From positions 1-64,000 of the forward strand of contig JAZQTM010000046.1 in the NCBI GenBank assembly GCA_045630765.1: DNA of 64,000 nt. The letters are read 5' to 3'. The first letter of the stretch is position 1, and every line of letters begins with the position of its first letter. The notes under the pieces are model-generated. The model did no database searches and was not told where the DNA came from. It worked only from the letters and a program-made list of their open reading frames with translations. Origin of the DNA: RGIG3009 sp045630765. GTDB lineage: Bacteria > Bacillota > Clostridia > Oscillospirales > Acutalibacteraceae. Shown here one piece after another: positions 52,836-62,700 of the stretch. Position numbers and translations under genes: made by a program.

Positions 52836-53544
52836 GAGATATCGAAACGAGTGGAAATATCTGATTGATACCGCTCAAAAGGAATTGATCTGCAAGCGCT
52901 TGCATCCGCTGCTAACGTTGGATAAGCACGCCACCAACGGCGGTTATATGTTGCGCAGTTTGTATTTTGATGATTATTACAAATCTGCCTACGAAGAAAA
53001 AGATGCCGGCGTGCTCAAACGTAAAAAATATCGCATTCGCATCTACAACTGCGGCGACAGCAGTATTAAGCTCGAAAGAAAGAAAAAATTCGGTGCTTAC
53101 ATTTTCAAAGAAGCCGCAAAACTCACAAAAGACGAAGTCTACAAAATTTTAGATGGCGACTATGAATTTCTTCTTCATAACGAGCAACCGCTTTGTCGCG
53201 AGTTTTATGTTGAGTGTATGAGTAACGTGATGCGTCCTCGCACGATCGTTGACTACGACCGTGAACCGTGGATACTGGATGAAGGTACGGTGCGCATTAC
53301 GTTTGATATGGATGTCAGAGCCGCTGTCGGCAGCTACGATATTTTTGATCCCACGCTGCCCACCCTTCCGGTACTGGAACCCGGCAAATGTGTTATGGAA
53401 GTAAAATTCACGGAATTTTTACCGCAGTTTGTACGTGAGATTCTTCCCGACAGGGCCTCGGAATTTACAGCCGTATCCAAATACGTGCTGTGCTATGAAA
53501 AAACGGAATATATGAACAGCTTTAAGTACTGGTATGAAAATTAA
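52822..53544 (+). CDS. VTC-domain protein (polyphosphate polymerase fold)
   Basis: The 240-residue protein has the triphosphate tunnel pattern of the VTC catalytic domain: RNEWKYLID, YFDDYY, RKKYRIRIYN, KLERKKKFG, DYDREPW, VRITFDMDVRA and EVKFTEFLP with the final AVSKYVLCYE lysine strand. In yeast this domain makes polyphosphate; in bacteria the role is mostly untested. The ATG at 52822 follows GGAGG and overlaps the CotH stop. There is no signal peptide or membrane segment, so it should be cytoplasmic. Confidence 0.88.
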   Translation: MSKTERYRNEWKYLIDTAQKELICKRLHPLLTLDKHATNGGYMLRSLYFDDYYKSAYEEKDAGVLKRKKYRIRIYNCGDSSIKLERKKKFGAYIFKEAAKLTKDEVYKILDGDYEFLLHNEQPLCREFYVECMSNVMRPRTIVDYDREPWILDEGTVRITFDMDVRAAVGSYDIFDPTLPTLPVLEPGKCVMEVKFTEFLPQFVREILPDRASEFTAVSKYVLCYEKTEYMNSFKYWYEN

Positions 53545-53558
53545 ACGGAGGGAACTGT

Positions 53559-54230
53559 ATGAGTATTCAAGATTTTATCAAAAACTCAATTTTGGAATCC
53601 GGCGCGTTTGACGGCGCAAGTTTAACGAGTATCGTGCTCGGCATTTTGACCGCCTTGGTAATGGGCGGCGTCATTTATGTGGTTTACAGCAAATTTTACG
53701 TCGGCGTTATTTATTCCCGCAGTTTTGCCATAACACTGGTCGGTATGACGATCTTAACGGCGATGGTAACGTTGGCAATCAGTACCAACATCGTTATTTC
53801 ACTCGGTATGGTCGGTGCGTTGTCTATCGTTCGTTTCAGAACGGCAGTAAAAGATCCGCTTGATTTGCTGTACTTATTCTGGGCCATCACCACCGGTATT
53901 ACCGCCGGTGCAGGTATGTACTTACTGGTAGTTGTAACGGCAGCCATTATGATTGCCATGGTCATAATCTTCTACAACAAACAGCAAAAGGGCAGAATCT
54001 ACATTGCGGTTATTCATTATATCGGCGACGAAGTCGGCGATAACGTGATCCGCGCGTTTGGCAAAATGAAATATTTTGTAAAATCCAAAACTGTACGAAA
54101 AGGAAAAACGGAACTGGCAGTCGAGGTATATTGCAAAACCAACGATATGTTCTTCCTTGATAAGATACGCGATACCGAAGGTGTGGAAGACGCTACCTTG
54201 ATCCAGTACAATGGTGAGTATCATGGATAA
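53559..54230 (+). CDS. DUF4956 membrane protein
   Basis: The 223-residue protein has four membrane segments (IVLGILTALVMGGVIYVVY, FAITLVGMTILTAMVTLAI, LFWAITTGITAGAGMYLLV, TAAIMIAMVIIFY) with the conserved SLGMVGALSIVRFRTAVKDP block between them. A cytoplasmic C-terminal domain follows. This is DUF4956, which from memory often neighbours VTC and CotH genes. Function unknown. It starts 14 bases after the VTC gene. Confidence 0.85.
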   Translation: MSIQDFIKNSILESGAFDGASLTSIVLGILTALVMGGVIYVVYSKFYVGVIYSRSFAITLVGMTILTAMVTLAISTNIVISLGMVGALSIVRFRTAVKDPLDLLYLFWAITTGITAGAGMYLLVVVTAAIMIAMVIIFYNKQQKGRIYIAVIHYIGDEVGDNVIRAFGKMKYFVKSKTVRKGKTELAVEVYCKTNDMFFLDKIRDTEGVEDATLIQYNGEYHG

Positions 54231-56325
54231 TTTTTTGAAAACAGACGATGGGTTTCAAACAGCTCTGCATCTGATTGAAACGATCAATCGCGCAACCGAC
54301 GATTATCTGTTTATCTGGAATATCAAAGAAGATACACGCTGGTTTTTCGGGGATATTGACAAGTATTACGATATCCGCAAAAACGGCAGCGAAACGAACA
54401 GCACTCCGGAAATGCTTAAAATCATTCACCCTGCCGATCGGGCCGCGGTGCTAAAAAGTCTGGAGCAAATTGTAAACGGCGAGAAAGATGTCCATAATAT
54501 GGATTATCGCTGGATCAACCGTAACGGTGAAAAGGTTTGGATAAACTGCCACGGCACGGTAATTCGCGACAATGAAGACACTCCCTATATTATGATCGGT
54601 CGCGTTTCGGAAGAAAACTTACGGCATTTATACAATCCGCTGACGGCTCTTTGGAACAAAAACAAACTTCGTGCAGACCTTGAAACCTTTTTGAAACAAG
54701 GTAAACAATTCTTGGTACTTCTTGACATCGATAGTTTGTCAACCATCAACCTCACCCACGGCAGAACCTATGGTGATGCACTTCTTAAAGAAGTGGCGGA
54801 AGGTTGTGAGCGGTTAGAGCTGTTAAAAACCGCGTATCACGTGGACCACAACAACTTTGCCCTGGTTCTGGATACAGACGACGAAGAAAAGGTAAAAGAA
54901 GCGTATCAAGAGATAAAAGAATTCATCGCGGGAAAATGTACGTTTACCGCCGGCGCCGTTCCCATCGACGGTAACCTGTTTTTCGACGAAACCCAACTGC
55001 TCGATTCGGTTAATATGACCTTGAATAAAGCAAAAAAGGCCTCGAAAAACCGCCTCCAATTCTTCTCCAAAGAAGATTTAAGCCGTAAAATTTCGGGCTT
55101 GGAATTGCTGGAAGAATTAAAATTCAGCATCCAAAACAACTTCGAAGGCTTTGAAATTTATTATCAGCCGCAACTTTTGGCGGGGAATTATGACATCTAC
55201 GGCGTGGAAGCGTTACTGCGATACAACTCCAAAACACGCGGAAAAGTATTCCCGAACGATTTTATACCGCTGTTGGAAGAATCCAGACTGATTAAAACCG
55301 TCGGTCTTTGGGTTTTGAAACAATCCTTGATCCAATGCCGAAAATGGCGCGAATCCATCCCCATGCTTCACGTCAGCGTTAATTTTTCCGCTATGCAATT
55401 TGAAGACGTGGAACTCGGCAATAAAATCATTCAGTGCATCAAAGACGTCGGCTTGCCGGGCGATGCTCTGACCGTGGAAATAACCGAGTCGGTCGAATTG
55501 CAAAACAATCCGCAAATCCTCAACACCATAAACGTGTTAAAACAATATCACGTCAATTTTGCTATTGATGATTTCGGGACAGGCTATTCCAACCTCGGTT
55601 ATCTGAAACAACTCAACGTGGATGAGATCAAGATTGATCGTCTTTTTGTCAGCGGCATTGAAAAAGAAACGTACAATCACAAACTCATTAACAACGTCAT
55701 TGAATTTGCCAAAGGAAATGACATTCGCACCTGTTGCGAAGGCGTTGAGAGCACCCGCGAACTGGTTGCATTGGAAGCGTTGCTCCCGGATGTTTTCCAA
55801 GGCTTTTTGTTCAACAAGCCTTGTGAAGCGCAACTGATTGAAAAAACCTATATCGATCCCTCTGCCAAGGAATTTAAGGAAAGAACGCAATTCCTTGAAA
55901 AAATCCACGAACTCAAAGCCAAGGTGGGTGTCGTTCGTTTTGATCCCAAGGATATTTTGCGCGAAAACGGTGTCGGCCTTTGGATGATGCGCTTAGATAC
56001 GGCGCAAAAGCGTTACGAACTGCACGTAGACGCCGTTATGGAACAGCTGTTAGCCGTTCCGGACAAAGCAACCCCGACGGAATGCTTTGATTTTTGGTAC
56101 CGCAACATTCACCGCGATGATGTCGAGGTCGTCAAATCGTGTTTCGAGCAAATGGTGACCTCTGAAAAAGCCGTACAAATTGAATTTGTATGGTGTCACC
56201 CCGATGGGGACGTTTGCGTACGTTTTAGCGGCAAACGCGTAAACGGATCAACGGGAATGATCGTGTTAGAAGGGTATTACAGAAATATATCGAATATTAG
56301 AGATACAAAAGAGGTAGTAAGATGA
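54223..56325 (+). CDS. PAS-degenerate GGDEF-EAL c-di-GMP phosphodiesterase
   Basis: The 700-residue protein has an N-terminal PAS domain (FIWNIKEDTRWF), a GGDEF domain whose catalytic loop is VDHNNF and so is inactive for synthesis, and an EAL domain with all key residues: YYQPQ, GVEALLR, NFSAMQFED, EITESVELQ, DDFGTGYSNLGYL, KIDRLF, EGVES and QGFLFNKP. A second PAS-like domain lies at the C-terminus. It should hydrolyse c-di-GMP to pGpG. The ATG at 54223 lies in the DUF4956 stop region (8-base overlap), and the next gene overlaps by ATGA, so it belongs to the pel operon. Confidence 0.88.
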   Translation: MDNFLKTDDGFQTALHLIETINRATDDYLFIWNIKEDTRWFFGDIDKYYDIRKNGSETNSTPEMLKIIHPADRAAVLKSLEQIVNGEKDVHNMDYRWINRNGEKVWINCHGTVIRDNEDTPYIMIGRVSEENLRHLYNPLTALWNKNKLRADLETFLKQGKQFLVLLDIDSLSTINLTHGRTYGDALLKEVAEGCERLELLKTAYHVDHNNFALVLDTDDEEKVKEAYQEIKEFIAGKCTFTAGAVPIDGNLFFDETQLLDSVNMTLNKAKKASKNRLQFFSKEDLSRKISGLELLEELKFSIQNNFEGFEIYYQPQLLAGNYDIYGVEALLRYNSKTRGKVFPNDFIPLLEESRLIKTVGLWVLKQSLIQCRKWRESIPMLHVSVNFSAMQFEDVELGNKIIQCIKDVGLPGDALTVEITESVELQNNPQILNTINVLKQYHVNFAIDDFGTGYSNLGYLKQLNVDEIKIDRLFVSGIEKETYNHKLINNVIEFAKGNDIRTCCEGVESTRELVALEALLPDVFQGFLFNKPCEAQLIEKTYIDPSAKEFKERTQFLEKIHELKAKVGVVRFDPKDILRENGVGLWMMRLDTAQKRYELHVDAVMEQLLAVPDKATPTECFDFWYRNIHRDDVEVVKSCFEQMVTSEKAVQIEFVWCHPDGDVCVRFSGKRVNGSTGMIVLEGYYRNISNIRDTKEVVR

Positions 56326-57881
56326 AATCCATTCAAAGTAAAATTTTGACGGTTGTCATCGCCGGTTTGTTGGTGATTACCGCCATTGTATCAGTAATTG
56401 CCGTAAATATGACGCACGAAATCATGCACAACGATGCCGATCGCATTTTGAAAAATGCCACGCAGAAAGAGGCGGCACAAATCAACGACGTGCTTGGTGA
56501 CGTTGTGAAATCGTCTAACATTATGCGACATTACTTCACGACCAATATTCATCAAGCAAACGACTTTAAGGATGCCGATTTTTGTGCTGAATATTTGGAA
56601 AAAGCAGAAACAATGTTTTCCGAGGTGGCACTCAACACCTCCGGTGTTGCAGGGTTTTACATCCGCATCAACCCCGAGTTCCAAGGCGGAACAACCGGAT
56701 TTTACAAAACCATCACCGCTGAAAACACTCTGAAAGATATGCCGGTCACCGATCTCAGCAAATACGATGAAAACGACACCAGGAACGTCGGTTGGTACTA
56801 CGAAGCAATAAACAAAAAAGATGGCGTTTGGTTAGACCCCTATCGTTTCCCCGGTACGGAAGGCGAACTCATCACCTTCGCTCAACCAATCTATATCAAC
56901 GACACACTGATCGGCGTAATCGGTTTTGATATGGATTTCAGTTACCTGATCTCCAGAATCAATGAGATACACGTGTACGAATACGGTTATGCCGCATTGC
57001 TCGCCAAAGACGGCGTAACGCGCTATAATACTACGCCTGTTCTTGATTCCGGCAACCCGCATGCCGAATCCAAGGTGGAATTGAAAAACGGTATGTTTTT
57101 GGTAATGCATGCGGATTATAAAGATATCCAAAAAGATATTCACCCCATGCTCAGCCGAATCGTTTTCGCGTTTGTTGCCGTACTGGTTGGTTCCATCCTT
57201 TACACCATCTTTGTAACCAAAAAAATTGTGGGTCCGCTCAAACGCTTAACAGCGGTGGCGGAAAGTATAACCGAAGGCTCCCTGGAAAATATCGCTATGG
57301 TAACCGTCGATACGAAAGATGAGATCGGGACCTTGTCAAACGTTCTTAACAACACGTATTCCAAAATCCAAGAATACACGACCTATATCAACGCATTGGC
57401 CTATCGCGATTCGCTCACCGGCATCAAAAACAGTACGGCATATACGGAAGCGATCGCTAAACTGAATCAAGAGATCCTAACCGGTAATCCCAAGTTCGGT
57501 GTGTTGGTTGCGGATATCAACAACTTAAAAGAAACCAACGATGAATATGGTCACGACGTCGGTAATAATTTAATCGTACATACCGCCAAAATCCTCACAA
57601 ACACTTTTACAAACAGTCCGGTTTTCCGTATCGGTGGCGATGAGTTCGCCGTCATTTTACAAGGAGACGACTATACGCACTATCATTCCTTGTTAGAGAA
57701 AATGGACAAAGCCTGCGCACAAGACGTTATTTCCGTTTGCGAAGCGAACATCACCGTTTCGGTAGCACGCGGCATCTCGTTGTACGATCCGGATATCGAC
57801 AACGTATACGAAGACGTCTTCTCCAAAGCCGACCATGCCATGTACTTAAATAAAGACCAAATAAAATTGACTTGTGTATAA
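56322..57881 (+). CDS. Cache-HAMP-GGDEF diguanylate cyclase
   Basis: The 519-residue membrane protein has one N-terminal helix (ILTVVIAGLLVITAIVSVIA), a double-Cache-like extracellular domain (VGWYYEAINKKDGVWLDPYR), a second helix near residue 290, a HAMP linker and a GGDEF domain with RIGGDEFAVIL (438-442) and YGHDVGN. The position of the product-inhibition I-site (RxxD five residues before GGDEF) reads FTNS, so feedback inhibition is unlikely. It should make c-di-GMP for the PelD-like receptor in response to an external ligand. Last gene of the operon. Confidence 0.9.
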   Translation: MKSIQSKILTVVIAGLLVITAIVSVIAVNMTHEIMHNDADRILKNATQKEAAQINDVLGDVVKSSNIMRHYFTTNIHQANDFKDADFCAEYLEKAETMFSEVALNTSGVAGFYIRINPEFQGGTTGFYKTITAENTLKDMPVTDLSKYDENDTRNVGWYYEAINKKDGVWLDPYRFPGTEGELITFAQPIYINDTLIGVIGFDMDFSYLISRINEIHVYEYGYAALLAKDGVTRYNTTPVLDSGNPHAESKVELKNGMFLVMHADYKDIQKDIHPMLSRIVFAFVAVLVGSILYTIFVTKKIVGPLKRLTAVAESITEGSLENIAMVTVDTKDEIGTLSNVLNNTYSKIQEYTTYINALAYRDSLTGIKNSTAYTEAIAKLNQEILTGNPKFGVLVADINNLKETNDEYGHDVGNNLIVHTAKILTNTFTNSPVFRIGGDEFAVILQGDDYTHYHSLLEKMDKACAQDVISVCEANITVSVARGISLYDPDIDNVYEDVFSKADHAMYLNKDQIKLTCV

Positions 57882-57883
57882 CA

Positions 57884-57917
57884 AAAACCCCCTCCCGTAA
57901 ACACGGGAGGGGGTTTT
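57884..57917. terminator. Bidirectional intrinsic terminator ending the pel-like operon
   Basis: A 15-bp stem (AAAACCCCCTCCCGT and its complement, AAAC loop) followed by ATTTTTC separates the cyclase gene from the convergent gene ending at 57940. Confidence 0.9.
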
Positions 57918-57939
57918 ATTTTTCTCGTAAAAGAGGGAA

Positions 57940-58425
57940 TTATATTCCAAATACGCCCCATTCATACCAGTGGCTATTGATTCTGTGATACTCTCTTCCC
58001 TCTTGCGGGAGTTCCGCTTTATAAAGTGCGGTGAGCGGATGTTTTGAATATACAAGTCCGTAATATCCCGTTTCGTCACGCTCGAAAAATACAGTATCTT
58101 TTGAAACTCTTAAGGAATTGAATTTTTTATTTACGGTTTCAAGTGCGGCTTTTTGTTCATCATTAAGGTCTATTTTTGTTTTATTATCAGTTTCTAAATC
58201 CCATATCAACAAATGGTCTTCGCGGATATTTATCAGCACAGACTCATCTTTAACTGATAATTCGTTGTAATAATTTAGTGCAACATTGGCAATACACTCA
58301 TAATCGTTAGATGTAGCGTCAAAATTCTCAATTTGCGGTTTACCACCCCAAATATAAAAATAGGCAACGGTTGAAACAATCAAAACTAAAACAATCAAAG
58401 CAATAATCAAAACGTTTTTCTTCAT
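57940..58425 (-). CDS. Membrane-anchored protein of unknown function (161 aa)
   Basis: The product has one N-terminal hydrophobic segment (LIIALIVLVLIVSTVAYFYI) with a short cytoplasmic Lys-rich start and an extracytoplasmic domain of about 130 residues (YECIANVALNYYNELS, LIWDLETDNKTKIDL, YYGLVYSKHPLTALYKA). I recognise no family. Base composition is AT-richer than the pel operon. It is preceded by about 100 bases with no gene, then the 58526 regulator gene. Confidence 0.65.
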   Translation of the reverse strand: MKKNVLIIALIVLVLIVSTVAYFYIWGGKPQIENFDATSNDYECIANVALNYYNELSVKDESVLINIREDHLLIWDLETDNKTKIDLNDEQKAALETVNKKFNSLRVSKDTVFFERDETGYYGLVYSKHPLTALYKAELPQEGREYHRINSHWYEWGVFGI

Positions 58426-58525
58426 ATACTCACCTTGGATTTCTCTAGTTGTTTTATAAATCTAATTACTTAGATTTGATAGCAGCCTGTATTACAATGC
58501 ACAAAATGCACTCATCGTTACAGTA

Positions 58526-59584
58526 TTATTCGATGTACTTTTTTAACAAGCTTATCATTCTTGTCTTGTCAGCGACACTACAGCCACTGACGATTTTATT
58601 TATTCTATATTTGACACCACCTACGGTTAAAAAGCATTTTTCAGCAATTTGTTCATAGGTATTATCGTTAAGCAAGCAATCAATAATCTTTTTTTCTACC
58701 TCATCAGCGGATTCAAGAATTTTGTCCACTATCATCATTTCGACAAGTTCTTCATCTTTATAAAAAGCATCTTCGCTTGATGTAATATCTAAAGAAAAAC
58801 TTTTTCTGTTTTCTGTAATATCATTGCTGTCAAGAGACCACAAAACTCTTGCAGTTATACCGGAAAGATACGGATGTTTTTTTAAGGCGTTATAAACATA
58901 AACGGCAGCTTTTCCGTATTGGTCAAAATTCATATTTAGGGATAAGATATGATTGCGATAATAATTTGAAATTTGAGTTTGCGCACAACTTATTATAAAA
59001 AAATCCTCCAATTGTTCGGGTGCGACTTCTTTTAGTTTTCTGACTAAGGAAACAGCAGCAAAATCATTTGCACATATAGCAGCATCATACTCCTTGATAT
59101 GCGCATAAAATTCATCAAAGCAATTTTGAAGCGAGCCGTTATTGTTAAACACGTTCATGGTTTCAAAATATTCAGCGCGCCAATTAAGCAGGCTATCAAC
59201 ACGACTCTTATCAGAAATGGATTCGGTATTTATTCCGTATAAAGCGATGCGACTTTTATCCTTTGTTTTTAAAGTATCCAAAAGATTCTTCATCGAAGCA
59301 TTTATATCCGAACAAACACAACTGTAAATACATCCCGATAATTTTTCATGTTGATTGCATATAAGAATCGGCTTTATTCCATTTTGATTCAACTGTGTTA
59401 TTGCCGATGTCGTCCATTCGCGGTCAGAGGCAATAATAAAGATCGCATCAAGATCTTTTTCAATAGTATCAAAAACCTCGCAAAAATGTATTCTTTTGTG
59501 CCGAAGTCTTTCTGTAAGACTTTCGTAAAGACTTTTACACCAAAGACTTTCTCTGTACTTTGAATCAAGTAAAATCCCAACCAT
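58526..59584 (-). CDS. Transcription regulator: periplasmic-binding-like sensor with C-terminal HTH
   Basis: The 352-residue protein starts directly with a LacI-type sugar-binding fold (MVGILLDSKYRESLWCKSLY; DAIFIIASDR; RIALYGINTES; DAAICANDFAAVSL) and has no N-terminal HTH. Instead a helix-turn-helix of LuxR/GerE appearance is at the C-terminus (DNTYEQIAEKCFLTVGGVKY). This order is reversed from LacI regulators. It is divergent from the DUF5107 gene at 59728 and likely controls it in response to a sugar. The ATG at 59584 is chosen for the GGGTGAT upstream; an in-frame ATG at 59614 lacks a ribosome site. Confidence 0.75.
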   Translation of the reverse strand: MVGILLDSKYRESLWCKSLYESLTERLRHKRIHFCEVFDTIEKDLDAIFIIASDREWTTSAITQLNQNGIKPILICNQHEKLSGCIYSCVCSDINASMKNLLDTLKTKDKSRIALYGINTESISDKSRVDSLLNWRAEYFETMNVFNNNGSLQNCFDEFYAHIKEYDAAICANDFAAVSLVRKLKEVAPEQLEDFFIISCAQTQISNYYRNHILSLNMNFDQYGKAAVYVYNALKKHPYLSGITARVLWSLDSNDITENRKSFSLDITSSEDAFYKDEELVEMMIVDKILESADEVEKKIIDCLLNDNTYEQIAEKCFLTVGGVKYRINKIVSGCSVADKTRMISLLKKYIE

Positions 59585-59639
59585 ATAATCACCCATAAAC
59601 AGTATACACGACATTCACAGTATATTCAAATAAAAAACT

Positions 59640-59699
59640 TGTGTTTTTTTACACGTTTTTTTATCTTTCGGGTTTGCTTAAAAACATATAGAATATAAT
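59640..59699 (+). promoter_or_regulatory. Candidate promoter and repeat upstream of the DUF5107 gene
   Basis: TATAAT lies at 59694-59699; the best -35 (TTGCTT, 59674-59679) is only 14 bases away, so activation may be needed. An imperfect repeat around TGTGT-T-run-ACACG (about 59640-59655) may be a regulator site. Confidence 0.4.
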
Positions 59700-59727
59700 T
59701 ACAAAAAACAGGAACGGAGTCATAACG

Positions 59728-62700
59728 ATGAGTAACGTAAATTGCAAAAAGCATAAGCAGATCATTCCCACCTACATTCCTAAGAAGGCAAACGACTTGC
59801 CCATGTTCTTTGAGAACAAACCTTATCAGGGCGCCAGCGGCAGGCTTTATCCCATTCCTTATTCTGACGGTATTACCGATGATAAAAAGGATGTAGAGTA
59901 TGATGTGTTCACTCTTGAAAACGAATACATTAAAACACAAGTATTGCCTGCGATCGGCGGTAAAATCCTTAATGGTTATGATAAGGTTGGAAAACACGAC
60001 TTTATCTACAATAACGAGGTTATCAAACCGGCTCTTGTTGGGCTTGCAGGTGCGTGGATATCGGGCGGTATAGAATTTAACTGGCCTCAACATCACAGGC
60101 CCACTACATATATGCCTTTAGAAGCTGTTATTGAAGAAAATGCCGACGGCGGCAAAACTGTATGGACAGGCGAGGTAGAGCCCTTTAACAGAATGAAGGG
60201 TATGGCAGGTATTACTCTTGATAAGGGCAGAAGCTATATAAAGGCCAAAATCCGCATTTATAACAGAACGTCATTCCCCCAAATCTTTATGTGGTGGGCG
60301 AATCTTGCAGTTCCCGTAAACGAGGATTACAGAACCGTTTTCCCGCCCGACTGCGAATGGGTAAATGACCATGACCGTAGAGCTGTTCTCGGATGGCCTA
60401 TTGCCAAGGGCGTATATAAAACTGCTCGGCCTTATGATTTTGGCGAAGGCACCGACCTTTCTCACTATAGCGCGGTAAAAGTTCCATCGTCTTACCTTAT
60501 TTCTCAAGGTCAGTCCGATATGGACTTTATTGCGGGTTATGATGTTGGCGTCAAGAAAGGTATCGCAACAGTTGCTAATCATCATATTGCACCCGGCAAA
60601 AAGATGTGGCACTGGGGTATTGGCGATTTCGGTGATATGTGGTGTAACAATCTTACGGATAAAAACGGCCCTTACATTGAGCTTATGACCGGTGTTTATA
60701 CCGATAACCAACCCGACTTTACCTGGATCGCTCCTTATGAATCACGAGAATTTGAGCAGTATTGGTATCCTATCCGTGATATCGGCGAGATTAAGAACGC
60801 TACTATTGATGCGGCACTTAATATGGAAAAGCGTGAAGACGGTTTGTTCTTCGGCTTTAACGTAACGGGCGAATTCAAAAATGCTGTCGTTCGCGTGTCT
60901 ACCAAGAAAAAAGTTCTTTTTACCGAGACTTGTGATATGACACCTAACGTTTCTTATATGAAGACCATTGATATAGGGGATGCTGATTATAACGACATTA
61001 CCGTTTCTCTTATCAGTGAAACTGGTAAAGTGCTTGTTTCCTATACTCCTTATGTAAGAGGGCAAAAGCAACCCATTGACCCTCGTATGCCTGTAAAACG
61101 CCCCTGTGAGATTGATACTGTTGAAGAACTCTATATTAACGGTTATCACCTTGAGCAGTATAAACAGCACAACTATAAACCCGAGGCATATTACCTTGAG
61201 GGTATTCGCAGAGATGCCGGCGATATCCGCTGCAACACCTCCATGGCGCGTCTCAGCCTTAAAAACGGTGAATTCCGCAAGTGTATAGAATACTGTGACG
61301 TTGCAATCAAACGTCTTACATTGCGTAACGAGCATCCTACAGACACCGAAGCATTCTATCTTAAAGGTTTGGCACTTGAATATTTGGGCAAGAACAAAGA
61401 AGCTTACGATATTCTCTATAAAGCTGCTTGGAACTATACTCATAGAAGCGCTGCTATGTTTGAATTGGCTTGTTTGGATTGCAAGAATGGTGAATATATT
61501 GCCGCTTTAGAGAAACTTAACGAGTCCATAGGTCTTAATTACGGTCATACAAAGGCTCAGAACCTAAAAACTGCGATTCTTCGTCGTATTGATATGAATG
61601 CAGCTAAAAAATTGGCAGAGGTAAATATTAAAAATGATTTACTTGACCTGTTTGCTCTGGTCGAGTATTCACACTTTGCAGATAACAAGGCTGATATTGA
61701 ACCGTTTGCTATAAAGGCCGAAAATATCATTGATGTAGCAACCGATTATATGAAAGCAGGATTTTATGAGGATGCTCTATATGCTCTTGATTTCTATAAG
61801 GATAAGTATCCCCTCATAGAGTATTACAAGGCTTTTTGCAAAAAGGATACTTCCTTTATCAAAACAGCAGAGGCAGCGGATACCGGATATTGCTTCCCTT
61901 CCCGTCTTGAAGATATTGAAGTCCTTAAGTTTGCAATCGACAATGATAGCACTGCCGCAAATGCCTGTTATTATTTGGGTTCTCTGTATTATGATCGTTT
62001 CCGTTATGAGGATGCCGCAAACATCTGGGAAGAGGGTCTCAATCGTAATTGTACTCACGGTAAAATCTGGCGTAACCTTTCGCTTTATTATTTCGATAAA
62101 GCAGGAAATGCAGAAAAGGCAAAAGAATGTCTTGAAAATGCGCTTAAGTATAAGAACGACCCAAGACTGCTTCTTGAATATGAACAATTACTTAAGAATA
62201 TGAACTATACACCGGAGCAAAGACTGGAGGTTTACGAAAAGTATCCCGAGCTTCTTGCAGAGCGTGATGACTGCTATCTTGATAAATTAACCCTTGTTTC
62301 ACAGCTTGGCAAATTTGAAGAAGCCATTGAGTTGGCAAGAGTTAAGCGTTTTCACATCTATGAAGGCGGCGAAGGAAAGCTTACCAAGCAACACGCGTGG
62401 ATGCATGTTCTTTACGGTAAAGAGCTTATGGAAAACGGTGATTACACTAAGGCTGAAAAGATTTTCCTCGACGGCCTTAATATGCCGAAATCTTATGGAG
62501 AGGCTAAAACGTTCTTCAATCAAGAAGCACACATTTTCTATTGTTTAGGTATGCTTTATGAAAAGCAGAGTGAATCCGCAAAGGCTAAAAATGCATTTGA
62601 GAAAGCGGCTATTTACAAGGCTGCCGTTTCGGAAATCTCTCTCTTCCGTGCATTAGCACTCAAGAAGCTGGGCAATGATAAAGAAGCGAATGCAGTTCTT

